Below are positions 1 to 12,174 of a DNA stretch of 64,000 nt, piece after piece. Source of the DNA: Pseudofabraea citricarpa (lineage: Eukaryota > Ascomycota > Leotiomycetes > Helotiales > Dermateaceae). Position 1 is the first letter of the stretch, and every line of letters begins with the position of its first letter. The position numbers and the translations under genes were made by a program. The DNA lies in the NCBI GenBank assembly GCA_029641185.1, contig JAPWGK010000003.1, positions 744,001-808,000 of the forward strand, in the 5' to 3' direction. The notes beneath the pieces are model-generated. The model did no database searches. It was not told the origin of the DNA and saw nothing but the letters and a program-made list of their open reading frames with translations.

Positions 1-1024
1 ACTCGAAAATAAATCAAGCGCAGCGCAGAATTGTGGCATTTAGAGAACCAAAGAGCATTGACATGTACGTGCCATCACGTGACAGTAACATCCTTCATCG
101 CCTTCCAGCGAATAGATTTGAGATACATGACAGCTTGAGATAGCATCTGAGATAACAGGATAAAGTGTAGGGTGACACGTTCAAAGCAAGGGGAGAATTT
201 CCGTGAAGCTAGAACTTGACAGACCTCTGTAAGTTGACGATTCAAAGCCACTTGAGAGAGAAGGCCAGTGGCAACATGACGACCAGCCACACCAAGCCAT
301 CCAGCCGCGTTCTAAAAGGTGCTCGATCGTCAAGCAGCTGATGGCTAGGAAGATCCTTATAAAGGGGGAAGCCAGCCACTGAACGATTTCACCAGCAAAC
401 CACGTGAGAGAGGCAAGCCCCTCTAATTCCAGGAGGAAAGAGCCGCAGTAGCTAGGGCAGGAGAACAAAGGAAGGATAACGGAGAGGGATTGCTGAAACA
501 ATGGAATCGAATTCCTGGGGCGTTTGACCACCTACTCCTCGCGTAAGATGGAAAAGGGAGCACGCGTTTGTAGTCACTAATGCCAACCCCAGGAATGCTG
601 GACGTGCTAAGCGAGGAATGCGGAGCACTAGCAACCACACCAACCTGCCCTCGAACCCTCGAAAAGCATCTTATCGATAGCACAAGATACGTGAGACTTA
701 TTGATTGCCTGATTGCGAAAATCTTCAACCCAGCCTTCTCCATGAGGAAGATGTTGCCCTTTGGTACTCGATCCCGTCGATTCCATCAACCAGCCCTTCG
801 AGCGAGGGGCGGGTTTATTGAAGCTTCCATCCATCTACCTACTTTATGACTTGCTTTCGTTGATTTGAGACCTCTTTTCTTCATCCTTCTCTTTAACATA
901 TTTTTGCGTCCTTACAAATAAATATTACCCTGGCGGTGATGTCAGTTTACTAACCAACAGCTCTTTACACAATTCATCCGATATATCTAGATATAGCAGA
1001 GATCTAAAAGGAAGGTAAATAAGT
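1..1024. other. Intergenic, upstream of the four-helix membrane protein gene
   Basis: I see no convincing gene here. The open frames are short and lack a family signature. A pyrimidine-rich run near 870-895 and an A-rich stretch before 1025 fit the leader of the gene that follows. Confidence 0.5.
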
Positions 1025-2892
1025 ATGCGTCCAGAAAAGCAAGACTCCTATGGGGGCGAAATCGACTTGCGACCAACCACGAGAACCTCAAAGCTCCTCA
1101 CGCCAATGATTGTAGTTACCGTCGTGGCAGGCTTGCTCATATCTTCGGTCACCGGCGTACTTATCGCTGCCGCCGTATTATCCTCAAAATCCAACGCCAG
1201 TTATACAGGCGTAAGCCAGTCATTCATTGCGATTGCAGTAAGTCCTTCCACGATTCTCAACTCCAGATCCATCACTAACGGATAGCAGTCTTCGATTTCA
1301 TTTTTATACATATTCCTTCACTGTATTGCAGCTGTGCGTAAACTTCCAGTCGGAACCTCAAGACCACCGAAGCATAAAATACACGCCTTCTGTTTCATTC
1401 TTGCTCGCCTTGCAATAGTGGCATGGCTCGTGTCCCTAGTTACTTCAGCTGTTGTTGTTTCAAAGGCATCGGTTTGCCAAAATGGTGGGCTTCAATGCCG
1501 TTTGCAAATTATAGATGTAGTTGTGTGCTCTTTAGCATTGTAAGTCTATACAAAACGGCAAGGAGTTCGAGGCTAATATAAAATAGCATTGCTACAGGTG
1601 TCATCTTGACAGCTCTAGAGTCTTGCCAATATCCGTTTCAAGGCCCGCGTTTCTGTTCCGGAGTGAAATGTCGAGTAAGCTCTTTTGGCAACGATTTGAC
1701 CATCCGCCCAATTTCAGCCAGCACTTCATCCGTCAAGGAGAAAGGCGCCGAGGGTGATAAGATTCTTTGGCAAAACAATGTCAAGAGAAAGCCTGTAGCC
1801 CCGCCGCCATTTGCCAAGACGATGGGAGGAGAGTTCCCAAGCGATTATATAGTTGAACGACCAATGACACCTCTACTACCACCCATTCGAACTAAATCAT
1901 TGCGAGATAGCTGGGGCGAGGCATGGAAGCATCTGGCAGCAGACACTAGCGAAGACATCCAACCGAGCAACAAGCCTCTGTCAAAATCACTGTCATTGAA
2001 CTCCATCTCCTCAATCGGCTCGTCGGGTTGTTCGAGAGACTCTAGGGCTTCCGATAGCACGGCAGATTCCCTCTCAAAACGGCTTGGCCGCGCAAGAACA
2101 GTCACACCTAGCAGCAGTATAAGCAATCTTTCTCGTAGATCACCATTATCTACCATGAGGTAAGCCGGAACGTCCAGTTAGGTTGACAATTGCTGACGAT
2201 CATGTAGATCTGCCGAATTTCCAGACATCGTCATCCGGCCCGAGTTATACGTTCTACCACCAAAGATACCACCCCCGCACGAGTGGTCAACATCGAAAAC
2301 AGAGACCATGCAGCAACTGCTACCAATCTCAGATCTACGACACGTACAGAGACGACCTTCAAGTATACATCACAGACCGTCAGCGAGAGTTGCACCATTG
2401 ACCATTCGCAAGTATGGAGGCAACAGGCAAGGCTCATTAAGGCGGCCACCTCCCATGGGAATTATGAGAAGGACCACAGTCGATATCAAGGTCCCGGGTG
2501 CATTCGTCGACTATCGTTTGAGTCGGGCAGATGAGGCGAGGGTTGAAGACCACGCGCGCAAGATCGAGGTAGAATCATTGCGGAGTGTCGCTCGGAGTGA
2601 GAGCCTACGATCAACAAGACCGAAAACACCCATACGGCTCCCAGGAGGCGACTTTGAGAAGATGTACGCTCCGAGCCGCGTTGATTCGAGAACCAGGTAT
2701 CGGGAGCAACGGCCGCATTGGCCAGGTCCGGTGGTGGCTCGACACAACACGGTATCTGGCCTTGCTCAACACCCTCCGGATGCATCATCCGGCGCGAGGG
2801 CATTCAGACGGGACGATCGTGGCACGAAGCAACTGCGGCGCCTGACTCTAGGCGACCTTGATTTTGGTCTTGGAAAGCTCTGGGACGTGTAA
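1025..2892 (+). CDS. Four-helix membrane protein with long cytosolic tail (hypothetical)
   Basis: The model has exons 1025-1237, 1289-1539, 1587-2159 and 2208-2892 and encodes 573 residues. The introns are 47-51 nt, with visible branch sites such as CTAAC at 1275. For intron 2 the acceptor at 1586 is required by phase; the AG at 1597 would break the frame. Four hydrophobic helices lie within about the first 175 residues, and a short Cys-containing stretch sits between helices 3 and 4. This layout resembles MARVEL-type four-helix proteins. The remaining roughly 400 residues are Ser/Arg-rich, probably disordered and cytosolic, with many RS/SR dipeptides that could be phosphorylated. No enzyme motif is seen. 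I do not recognise the gene, and the MARVEL-like reading is inferred from topology alone. Confidence 0.7.
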
Positions 2893-4165
2893 CGACGATC
2901 TTGCCGTGTAGCCTCGGGGTGCTGGGACGTGTAACGATGATGGATTTTGATTTGGTGTAGCTTAGCACGTAGCATATGGCGGCATGTCGCATTTAGCATG
3001 TATAATGAATGAACCAATATGATCATGACAGACACGTCTGCAGTTCACTCGAATCATGGCCGCGATTGCTATGTATCTCTTGCACGAGACCACCACCACC
3101 ATTCAGCGATTGCCAGGTGCAAGTGGGTTCGAGTGGAGGACCCAGGATTTCCTAATCGACTCTGATGCAGCACAACAGTCCAGATCTCATTCGGTGATCG
3201 GGTAAAGATGTTCCTGTTGCAACCCTACGGCCGAGAGCCAATGAAGCTGGCCGTGCGAAGGATGCACCGTGACGTGTGTTGTGAGTTCTGGAATTCTTTC
3301 TTTCAGAGTTCCCGCAGAGGGCGGGGTACATGTCGACATGAGGCAGGGTGAAGCAGGGTAGTGCAGTGTAGAGGAAGCGCAACCCCAGGTTGGAGAGGCG
3401 GAAGAGAGAGATGGAAGATGGGAGATGCGATGGGTACGATTCGAGGGCCCTCAAGATGACGTCGGTGCAGTAGGGTCGGGGGTGTTCGCGCAGTGCAATC
3501 GGGTCGTGGGTCGTCTCTGTTTGTGAGCGTCGCGCTCCAAGCGACCGCTGAGCGAGTTTGGTGGTGGTGGTGGTGGTGCTGCTGCTCCTCGGTCATCCTG
3601 TTCTGTTCTAGGTACTCTCCCTAGGTACCTTTCGTACAGTACAGTAGTAAGTACTGTCTGTACGTCTGCCCAAGACTGCCCTCCTACCCCCCCAAGCCAC
3701 CCCTCCATGCCGTAACTACACCCTTACACTTACACTTCACATGCCCACATCCAATTGAGACAACCCAGCCCACCACAACCCACAACCCACTTCACACGAA
3801 CCACTCACTCCCTAACCAAGCCCAGCCCAGCTTGCCTCCGGAGTCAAAGTCACATCTCATCTCATCTCATCACATCACCAATCCTCTCTCTCCATTCCTC
3901 ACCAACAATCAGCAGAGGCCACGACCATATTGCGCACACATCATCGCATTTCTCACTCAGAACCAGCTCACATATTCGCCCACCTTTCATCCGAACCGTC
4001 ACTGCCACTGCCCACTATACGCGAACCTTCAGCATCATCTACCTACCTTAAACTGCGAACTGCAGCCGCCAGCCGCGAGACCCTGCCACCCATAATAACA
4101 AAACACACTCCGACATCTGCCAACTCTGCCTTTCAGACGCTGCTTCGCATACATCTTCCTCCACA
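2893..4165. other. Intergenic and leader upstream of glc8
   Basis: No gene is recognised. From about 3720 to 4160 the + strand is C/A/T-rich with few G residues, including a CATCT run near 3856-3885, as in long fungal leaders. Short open frames here are Pro/Thr/Ser-rich by-products of that composition. An imperfect inverted repeat around GTAC lies at 3632-3664. Confidence 0.5.
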
Positions 4166-5074
4166 ATGACCACCATGGCGACGCACGAGTCTGCAACGCA
4201 GGTTATCCACAGTCCTCCGAGCCCATCTGCAAAGCGACCGAAAGGTACATTGGTTGACCCCTCATGATCCCTCCCTTGACAACCCCGCTGACCACGTTTG
4301 GCAGGAATTCTCAAAAACTCCTTCCACCGCTCACCACCGCAACAACCCCCGATCACGACGAGCTCTCCTCCTCCTCCCGTCCATGCACCCGTCCGACCAG
4401 CGCTCGCCAGTGCCGGTGTAGGATCGTCGGACAAAGATATCACCCTCGCCAACACTCTTCAGAATGCCGGACATCGCCGTTCGTCATCTGCTGCGCGGCT
4501 TTCGCGCCGCCACAGCAGCACCGCATCTTCTGTGAACGACGACGAGAACATTCAGCGTTTGAAATGGGACGAGGCAAACCTCTATTTGACCGAGCAGGAA
4601 AAAAGTGCTACAATGAAGATTGACGAGCCCAAGACTCCATACGCCAAGCATTATGAGCCTTCAGAGGACGAAGATGAAGACGAGGTTCCTATGCTAGACG
4701 CGGAAGAGATCGTGGTTGATGAGCTGGATGCTGCTCGAGAGGGCAAGACCATTAAAAAATCCAAGAAGTCTCGTGAGGATGAAATTCCCGGCCTGAGCCT
4801 AGGCGAGCCAGAAGAAGCCGTTCCAGAGAACGAGTTTGAGGATTCTAGTGAGAAGAGACGCCGAGCGCATGACAAGGCAGTTCATGTTGATGATGCTATC
4901 CCAGATGGACAAGAAGGCTGGACCAAGGAAGAGCGAGAGAAGCACCGCAAATTCGAGGAAATGAGAAAGAAGCATTACGAGATGAAGAACGTAGCCAGCC
5001 TGCTCGGCCATCCCGAAGAACTGGACGAAATAGACGATGAAGGCGACGAGCCCATGAATGGAGCCGCAAGATAG
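4166..5074 (+). CDS. glc8: Protein phosphatase 1 regulatory inhibitor-2 / Glc8
   Basis: Exons 4166-4244 and 4305-5074 encode 282 residues. The first ATG (MTTMATHES) is used and the single 60-nt intron interrupts the codon for Gly27. Three inhibitor-2 signatures appear in order. The first is the PP1-binding KGILKNS motif formed across the splice joint (residues 26-32). The second is the KWDE block followed by [10 protein letters not shown] (about residues 112-140), whose Thr-Pro is the family's GSK3/Pho85-type phosphorylation site. The third is a C-terminal [11 protein letters not shown] helix. Between them are long acidic runs. Family knowledge: the protein binds the PP1 catalytic subunit and acts as inhibitor or maturation factor depending on phosphorylation, in nucleus and cytosol. 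The length is close to fungal homologues. Confidence 0.92.
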
Positions 5075-6548
5075 TGCCTCAAAACATACACGAACAGGCT
5101 ATGCAGGCATGAATTTATGGCTTACGGCACGGCGTTTACTTTGTTTCATGGTGGATAACACTTGCATACCGAGGATATGCTTGTGAGGTTTTGGGGTTGT
5201 ATTAATCTACTTCTTGCACGACGACTTTTTTCTGTCCTCTTGTTTTTCCCCTCTCGTGTAGCCACTAGTATTATAATACAAGATGCATCACTGCAGAGAT
5301 TGATACACGAAAAACATTGAAATGAAGCTCTCTCATTCGTTCTGAAGGAGGAATGGAAGAATTGCTGTGCAACCACCATCATGCCATCATGTGCGTCGCG
5401 TCGATCACCTGTTCTGCGCATGCACGCGGTCACATGAGGCATGCGCGAAGAACATGTGAGGGGGGGTGGAATTTGTGACAGATCAAGTTTTTTTTTCCTT
5501 CTCTTGTCTCATTTTCTTTCCTTCTCTCGACCCGCTGCTTGTGAAACAGGGAATGGGATCATCTGAAGTGGGTAGGAGAGTAGGGTGGTCGAGAATCATC
5601 AACAAGTAGCTAGCTGTGTTTGACCTTGACAGAGGTCTGGTGTGGCTGCTAAGACAGAGCAGTGTAAGTTGGAAATAGATAAGATTCAAAAATGGGACTT
5701 GGTGCGTGTTTTTGATACGGATAAGTGATTGAGATGGTTTGCTTGTATGCTTATATTTTCCTTTTTTTTCTTGTGTTGTTTATACGTATTTTATATGGGA
5801 TCGAGGTTACTTGCTTTTTGCTTCCTGCTTTTTGCTTCCTACTTCTTGCTTCTTGCCTCTTAGTATCAAGGGGTTTATTTAATGATTATAAGAAGAGAGA
5901 AGATGAAAAGATGAGAAGAAGAATAATAATTTATGCGTATTTTATATAGAATCGAGGTTACTTGCCTTTTGCCTCTTGCTTTTTAGCAGCTAGGTTTTAT
6001 TAGAGGATTGTAAGAAGAGAGAAGATAAAAAGATAAAGAGAATAATAATAACTAAAACTTATACTTTAATTCTAGAACGCTCTTCGAAATCTACCTCGAG
6101 AAGCTTATCCTTTGAGCACCTAAGGCTATGAAAGTCAGTCCTGTCTTCTGTTGACAGGTGTACTCTCAACTTACGGATCATACACCTTCTCCCAAGACCA
6201 CACTGCCCCTTTCCTCACAACTTGTTAGATGGCACCACAAGAGATCGCCAATGTAACAGGGGAGAGGAGACCACCTCAAATCCTTCAAGTCCACACGGCA
6301 CGTGGCGAGAAGGATTCGCTTGACCCGGGGAATCGATAATCCCCGGCAGTAGCGTCTGAGCATGGCGCTAAGCCTCGATTGGGAGCAGCAGAGCCAGCCC
6401 TGAGCGCTCTCGATACTCCGCAGATGCAACTCTATCTGCAGCTCAGTCGTGATTCCTCCTCTCAGCCCTATTATCCAATTTTAATTACTCTGTGTCATCG
6501 CCGTCGCCGTCGACCTGTCACACGCCGCAACCGTGTCCGGCTCCCGTG
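5075..6548. other. Intergenic between glc8 and the Zn2Cys6 gene
   Basis: Apart from the duplicated AT-rich block at 5781-6057, I see no gene or RNA. The segment 5470-5530 is pyrimidine-rich. The region contains the 3' flank of glc8 and the promoter of the following regulator. Confidence 0.4.
5781..6057 (+). repeat. Imperfect tandem duplication (~150 + ~125 bp), AT-rich
   Basis: Two adjacent copies begin at about 5781 and 5931. Both contain ATTTTATAT, then ATCGAGGTTACTTGC, a run of TTGCTT/CTTGC variants, and a purine-rich AAGAAGAGAGAAGAT segment. The first copy has extra TTTTGCTTCC units. No coding function is seen. Confidence 0.6.
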
Positions 6549-8205
6549 ATGCTAGAGGAAACTATGAGTAACCAGAGCCCGAGTGAAACAGTCGCGGCCT
6601 CAACCTCGAAACCCAAGCACAACAGATCACGTGGGGGCTGCACACGCTGTCGCTCACGACGCCAGAAATGCGATGAGAAGAGGCCGGCGTGCGCGCGGTG
6701 CCAGGAGAACGGGAGTGCCGACGCCTGTACCTACGCTGTGAATCTGCAATGGGGCGGCAGGAACTTTTCGTCGTATGCAAAAAACTCGGATATCAAGAAG
6801 TACGGTATGTATGCGGGAGCGCCAGTGCCACCCACGGGAGCGCGGACAGATAAAGCTTTATCACATGAAGCACTGAGCTGACTGCGTAGAAACCGAACCG
6901 GGCAATTTTGTCTATGTTGCTTCGTCGAGTAGTAGTGCTGCTACGCCGCCAATCAAACGGTCGCCGTCCATCTCATCGGCTGTTTCTTCAGCCTCTCTTG
7001 TTCCTCCACCACCAAGGGCGATAGACCCATTGGCCTTGGTCAAACCCATGGAAAGACTGTTGCTTCATCACTATGCAAACGAAGCAGTCAAGATAACATC
7101 ATGTCACCCTCAGATCCAAGCAGACTTCTGCTCTTTCTTACTTCCCATGGCCGTCAACTACCCACCACTGCTTTCGGCACTGATGGCACTCTCTGCTATA
7201 CATAGAAACTCGCTCTACGAGTCCTCCGCAGAGCCAACCAACATCATCGCTTTGAAAACATCCAGCATCACCAAGCTCCGCAATGAACTCTTACTGCCGA
7301 ACAAGCCGGATGCCCGTATGAAAAATGCGGTTCTGGCAACAGCCCTCACTTTGTGTATGTGCGAGATTCACTCAGGTGCCGATCAACCTCGCTCATGGCG
7401 GTTACACCTCGAGGGCGCAAAGGCTCTTATCGGTTCCAAAACAAAGACCGAGGTAGATGATCCTGTCGGGGAAAATAGCCTGTTGGCAAGATGGTACGTG
7501 TCCATCGAAGCTCTTGCAGCCCTTACTGCAAAAGGGTTACATGCAGGCCAACTTTCGTCAGGATCTTCCACGGCTGAGGTGGTTGAAGAAGCTCCCGAAG
7601 AGGTTTACCTGGATGACTATTTTGGTTTTTCGACCGACCTAGCGCAGGTTTTTAAAGAAATTGGTGCGGCAGCATGGGAACGCAAGCGAATGGACGAGAC
7701 GAGTGCACACGTCTCTCTCTCTGAGGAGGATCTAGAAGTCGAAGCAAACATGCTTGAACGCTCTATCTGGGCCATGATTGTACGTGATCAAGCGACGCCT
7801 CCGAAGTTCTTCCCTGGCGTAGCCGAGCGCCTGGCACCAGAAGTGGTCCAGGAGTTCTATCTCTGCAACGAAGCCTATCAGCATGCAGCATTGATCCATA
7901 TCCTGCGTCGTGTCAAGCAAGTTCCCAAGACGGAGATGGTCGTTCAGCGATCGGTGAAGAAGGTGCTTCTGTGTTCGAGTTCCATCTATCCTCGACCTGG
8001 ACTGAGCCCTTACATCGTATTAACTATGCCTCTCTTCACGGCCGGTGTCGAAGCGCTTGAGGAAGACCGAGAAGCGTTCAGAGTACTGTTCCAAAAATTG
8101 TACGCAGACCTCAAATTGCTCAATATCCAACGGTCGTTGGATTTTCTGGAGCAGCATTGGGAAGCGCAGGATAACCCTGACTCGGTGTTATCACAAGGTA
8201 AATAG
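6549..8205 (+). CDS. Zn2Cys6 transcription factor with fungal-specific domain
   Basis: Exons 6549-6804 and 6890-8205 encode 523 residues. The first ATG in frame with the zinc cluster is at 6549; the frame is open farther upstream but has no ATG. The binuclear cluster uses Cys31, 34, 41, 48, 51 and 60 (C-x2-C-x6-C-x6-C-x2-C-x8-C) and is preceded by basic residues. A Ser/Pro-rich linker follows, then from about residue 130 an all-helical region resembling the fungal_trans_2/DUF3468 group. The family binds CGG-type DNA in the nucleus. The gene ends about 295 bp from the convergent MFS transporter gene, so it may regulate that transporter, but nothing in the sequence proves it. A GTAAAT just before the stop could be a donor for a further exon; I kept the simple stop. 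Confidence 0.85.
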
Positions 8206-8500
8206 ATTCCTCCTTTCCCATCACAGCCCGGAGGAAATCAAGAAGACTGACAGAAGAAATGAATCAGATGCAGATAATTGTGATTTCATCCCCTATTAAG
8301 AAGACATGCAACCATCTACAAATCCATGCATCTTTCTTAGGATGGGACAGAGAAACGAACGGAAATGAATAATATTCTCTAAATATATAATATAAAGGCG
8401 AAGAGACACGACAAATCTAAGCTTGAAATTGCCGGCGCAAAACGGGAGGGGGACTTTTCGGAACTGGAGTACAAAAAATTCACGGCCGAGATGCCAATTC

Positions 8501-10631
8501 TCATGAAACGGCTTTCTCTGTAGCAGCTGAAGCTGGACCGCCTCCCAGATACATCGGCTTACGCCATTTGGCGCCGAACCATTGCAGGATCATATAGGTT
8601 GGGACGATGCCGAAGGTGCAGATGATGGCTTGGGCGGCGAAGGACCAGGTATACCCTATATGACGAAAGGCACTGGCGTTAGTTTTGTTTCGTCTTTTTT
8701 TTTACGTTGGGGGGTTTTCAACGCGGGAAGGAGTCAGATGGTGGAGGAGGAAATTCTTTTTGGATCTTACCTGAGCTTTCTACCCAGATGTTTATGAACC
8801 ACGGCTCGATGAATGCAGATAACTTTTTGTTTTACGTTAACATGATTTTCAATTTTTGTTTTCCCTCGCCTGCTTTGGGGAATCGGGTTTGTAGCTTACG
8901 TTGATTAGGACAGAATAGAACACAATGATGTCCATTGAGTGGTCGTAGTAACTATCGACAATGTAGTTCGACAAGGCCGTGTTTCCAATCTGCAGACCAG
9001 CGCCAACTATACAACCCCATCATTAGCCTCTGAGATGTCTCGTACGACTTAGGATAGGTAACTTACAAAGGAAGAAACCGATCTGGCCAGTCATCCAATG
9101 CCAAGTGCGATCAATGCTCAAACCCCAGATCAAGAGGCCAAGACTACACAGCTATTGCGACGAAGAAGAGTCAGTTAGCACAGAACCAAGGCAGGCAAAC
9201 GAGTTTCCAAAACCGAGCAACAAAGGAGAAAAAGCAAAAAGCAAAAAGGAAAACATACCACAGCGCCGGGATATCCCAACCAGAGCCGTGCCTCGGGCAC
9301 TCTCACGCCGCCGTTCCTCTTCGCCGTCCTGACCATGATCCAATCGCTCAACCTCCCAGAAACCAGGACCTCGGCAACGACGGTGCCCACGATCAAGCCC
9401 GTGAAGAACAGGCCCTGGACCTGCAGCTTGTAGCCGGCGTAGGCGGCGGGCTCCATGGTCAGGATGGACAGCAGCCACCAGTACTGGAAGAAGGTGAAGG
9501 CCATGGTGCTCAGGACGACCGTCGGGTAGGCCCAGATGCGCATGAAGCGCACGAGCGTGTCCCACGGCTTGGGGTGGTTGATCCCTGGGATCTTGCGGAA
9601 TGTCGGTATCGTGGGCAGCGTCTTCGTTCGCGCGATGGTGATGGTTGACGATGGCGTCGAGAGGATGAACCCCCGCGGATACAACGTCTCTGGCAGGAAG
9701 AGGCATTCGAGAAGAAGCAGCGCTGAGAAGAGGATGGTCACTTGGTAGGCGATCCAGTACTGGTCGACGGTGGCTATAAATCCACCGACTGGTTTGAAAT
9801 GTCGTGTTAGTAAAATAGGATAGGTGATGGATCGCTTACCTGGACGCCTCCAAAAGTACACACTTGAGATTTTTTAAGGAAAACCAAACCCGCAACAAAA
9901 CCGAAAGAAAAATGAAGAATTTAAAAAATGGAAAACTCACAGAATGCTCCAAATAATCCACCCAGATCAATCGCCATCACCCAGAGCCCGATCCGGAATC
10001 CTCGCTCGTGCTCCCACGACACGTCGTTGATGATGCTCAAGCCGACCGTCGCGGCTGGACTCGCCCCGAACCCCTGAAAGAAGCGAGCTGCCATGTAGCC
10101 GCTCAGGCTGATGCCGCGAAGAGACGTACACCCGCTCGCGATGACGGCGATGATGCAGCCTCCGATCATGACGATGCGGCGGCCATAGATATCGGCGAGT
10201 GCAGAGCAGCAGAGGGGACCCAGAGCGAGACCCAGGGAGGGGATAGCAAAGGACCACTAGACGAGATACATTTATTAGTTTCTGGTCCTATTGAAACTCG
10301 TCCCAAACTCGCTGGAATCACCTACGTTGACCTCCGTATAACTTGCATCGAACTGCTCTTGCAGCAGCGCAAACGATGGAATCGGCGCCGTCGTCAGGTA
10401 TGTGAACAGGAAGTACGCATAGCATACAATGGCGACGCAGATATACTTGTGCAGTTTGGACCAGTTCAACGGGTCCATGGGGTCGTCGGTCGGCGTGGGC
10501 ACTAATGGGTTCCCAAAGGGATCGAGTCGCGTTGGGAGATCCAAGACATCTCCCTTCTCGGCGAGGCCCTCGGATGAAGGGGGACTGGGACTGAGCTCGA
10601 TGGCTTTCTTCTCTTCGGGGGAGTTCTCCAT
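8501..10631 (-). CDS. Major facilitator superfamily drug/metabolite:H+ antiporter (DHA1-like)
   Basis: Seven exons on the minus strand encode 516 residues: 10631-10326, 10256-9941, 9788-9259, 9151-9067, 9006-8900, 8822-8771 and 8655-8501. The N-terminal tail reads DPMDPLNWSK, the usual start of fungal DHA1 transporters. Helix 1 is followed after the first joint by EVNWSFAIPSLGLALGPL, then the loop 2-3 motif DIYGRR and the helix-5 region ending GLFGAFFGG across the second joint. LPETLYPR precedes the central loop, and the last helices end with a NYIVD segment. Intron 2 is long (152 nt) and contains a 23-nt stretch bounded by AG and GT; including it would break the frame. The likely role is efflux of small molecules at the plasma membrane; the substrate is unknown. 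The gene is convergent with the Zn2Cys6 gene and divergent from hri1. Confidence 0.88.
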
Positions 10632-11480
10632 GATGTCGCTCGCGGTATCGATAGAGAGAATACACAGCAGTCAAGAAGGGAAAAGGGGAAGTGCAAAAGA
10701 ATGGGATACAGATTAATAAAAGTCCATGGTTGGAGTGAGGTGGTCCGAGAGAAGGAGGGTGAGAGAGATAGGTATATCAGAGACTTGGGTCATGATTGGT
10801 ATCGGATTCAGTAAGTATCACTCACACCAATCAGCCCTATCTTATCTTTACATGAGATCTTCTCGAGCCATCTCTCATCGCTTGTCGTACGCGAGAAAAG
10901 GAGCAGAAGAAAAAGAAACAAAAAGAAAGAATAAATGGGGACGGGCGCGGGGCTAGCAGGGGGTCAATCGCCAATCTCCCTGTCGTCCCGCGGGAGCACG
11001 GGCACTTGTCCCCTTTAGGTACCTGCAAGAGAGGACCAATCACATGCCCTCTCTTCGCTCTCTTCGAGATTCCTATCCAGAAGAACACGGCAGCGTCTTC
11101 GTCGCTGCGTGCATCTCCATTTCTTATTTATATCGATCCTACATACCCCACACTGTCCGCCGTGCCCTTTACGTGTTTTGTCGGAGTGCCCGTGATCGTG
11201 CGACCTCATCGACTATGCTGCTTCGAGTACTTGTAAGAGATGGGATTCCCCCTCTTCTCTTGCTCATGCCATAGAAGGCCGGCCGGCCTGTGGATGAGGT
11301 GGGTGGGAGGAGAGGGGCAGCTTCTTTGTCTGAGTGATGACAGGTACTCCGTATGGTACCTGTCATTTGGAAGCTACTCCGCAGAAATGTAGGTAGTATC
11401 AGGTCTCCCTCTTTCGTTCCCCCCTCGTCTTTGGAGTTATATCCTCTTTCATCTCTCTCTCACCTTACAACAAGAAGAAA
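10632..11480. promoter_or_regulatory. Divergent promoter region of the MFS gene and hri1, with perfect palindromes
   Basis: This 849-bp region separates the two divergent starts. Two perfect symmetric elements are visible. AGGCCGGCCGGCCT occupies 11276-11289. An inverted repeat with 10-bp arms TGACAGGTAC and GTACCTGTCA (8-bp loop) occupies 11338-11365, about 115 bp before the hri1 ATG. A pyrimidine-rich run at 11405-11460 precedes the hri1 start. Regulatory function is inferred from position and symmetry only. Confidence 0.45.
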
Positions 11481-12174
11481 ATGGCTGGTTTAATTTCTAC
11501 CCGTCTCAGCTTGCGCTGGGTTCCTGATGAGCCAGAAGAACTGACCGACACGTTGGTCTTCAATGTCGGGACGTACTTCATGGATCTCCGTGTGTTGAAA
11601 TCCGACGGGTCGGTTGATTGGGGGATGGCAGGTGTACGAGAGATCCTCAGCGAGAGTCCTTGTAAGTCCTGTATCTCTTCAGTGTCTGCTCCTTGATGGC
11701 TGACATGTCGTAGTGAAGTGCCGCTGGAATAAAGCCATCGATTCCCTCGGGGCAGCAGGCGAAGCAGACGAGGGCGTCTTCAACAAACTTGCAAACGGAG
11801 ATGATCTCGAGACGGGCTCGATGCCGTGCCCGCACAAGAATGATGTCGTGACGGACTATGAGGAGGTGTGGAGGATCTTGACTCCCCGGCCCGGGTCGGA
11901 TAGAGCCTGGATCTTACAGAGCGTTGATGGGAAGACGTTTGTTGGGAGAGTGGGTGGCTCGTATATAGCGATGACGCAGGGGGAGACGGTCTTCTCGGCA
12001 AGGAGAGAGGATTTAGAAGACGGGAGTTGGAAATCCGTCTATGTTATTGGAGAGAAAGATGTCCTGCCGTCTATTGAGGGGATTGATACCAAGGAGGAAG
12101 CGAGCTGGAAGGTGGGTAGCAGTTTGCAGATCCAGGGGAAGGAGTATATCGTGCGTGCTTCAGAGGTGATATAA
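11481..12174 (+). CDS. hri1: HRI1 family protein
   Basis: Exons 11481-11661 and 11714-12174 encode 213 residues. The ATG at 11481 follows an A-rich context. The N-terminal ISTRLSLRWVPDEPEE, the strand VFNVGTYFMDLRV followed by SDGSVDWGMAG, and the joint-spanning PLKCRWNKAIDS are characteristic of fungal Hri1 proteins. Later segments (PCPHKNDVVTDYEEVWR, WILQSVDGKTFVGRVGGSYIA) continue the beta-rich two-half fold. Family knowledge: yeast Hri1 is a non-essential cytosolic/nuclear protein of lipocalin-like fold that interacts with Hrr25 and Sec72; its biochemical role is unclear. The length is close to the family norm. No operon-like relation to neighbours. Confidence 0.88.

Noticed and set aside
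3755..4169. Overlapping open frames rich in Pro, Thr, Ser and His
   Set aside because: They come from the C/A/T-rich leader before glc8 and have no conserved feature.
9842..9864. A 23-nt internal exon in MFS intron 2
   Set aside because: Including it makes the next exon run into a stop; direct joining gives the expected GAFFGG motif.
9152..10257. His/Arg-rich alternative frames within the MFS gene
   Set aside because: They overlap the transporter exons, whose splice joints and helices fit the family.
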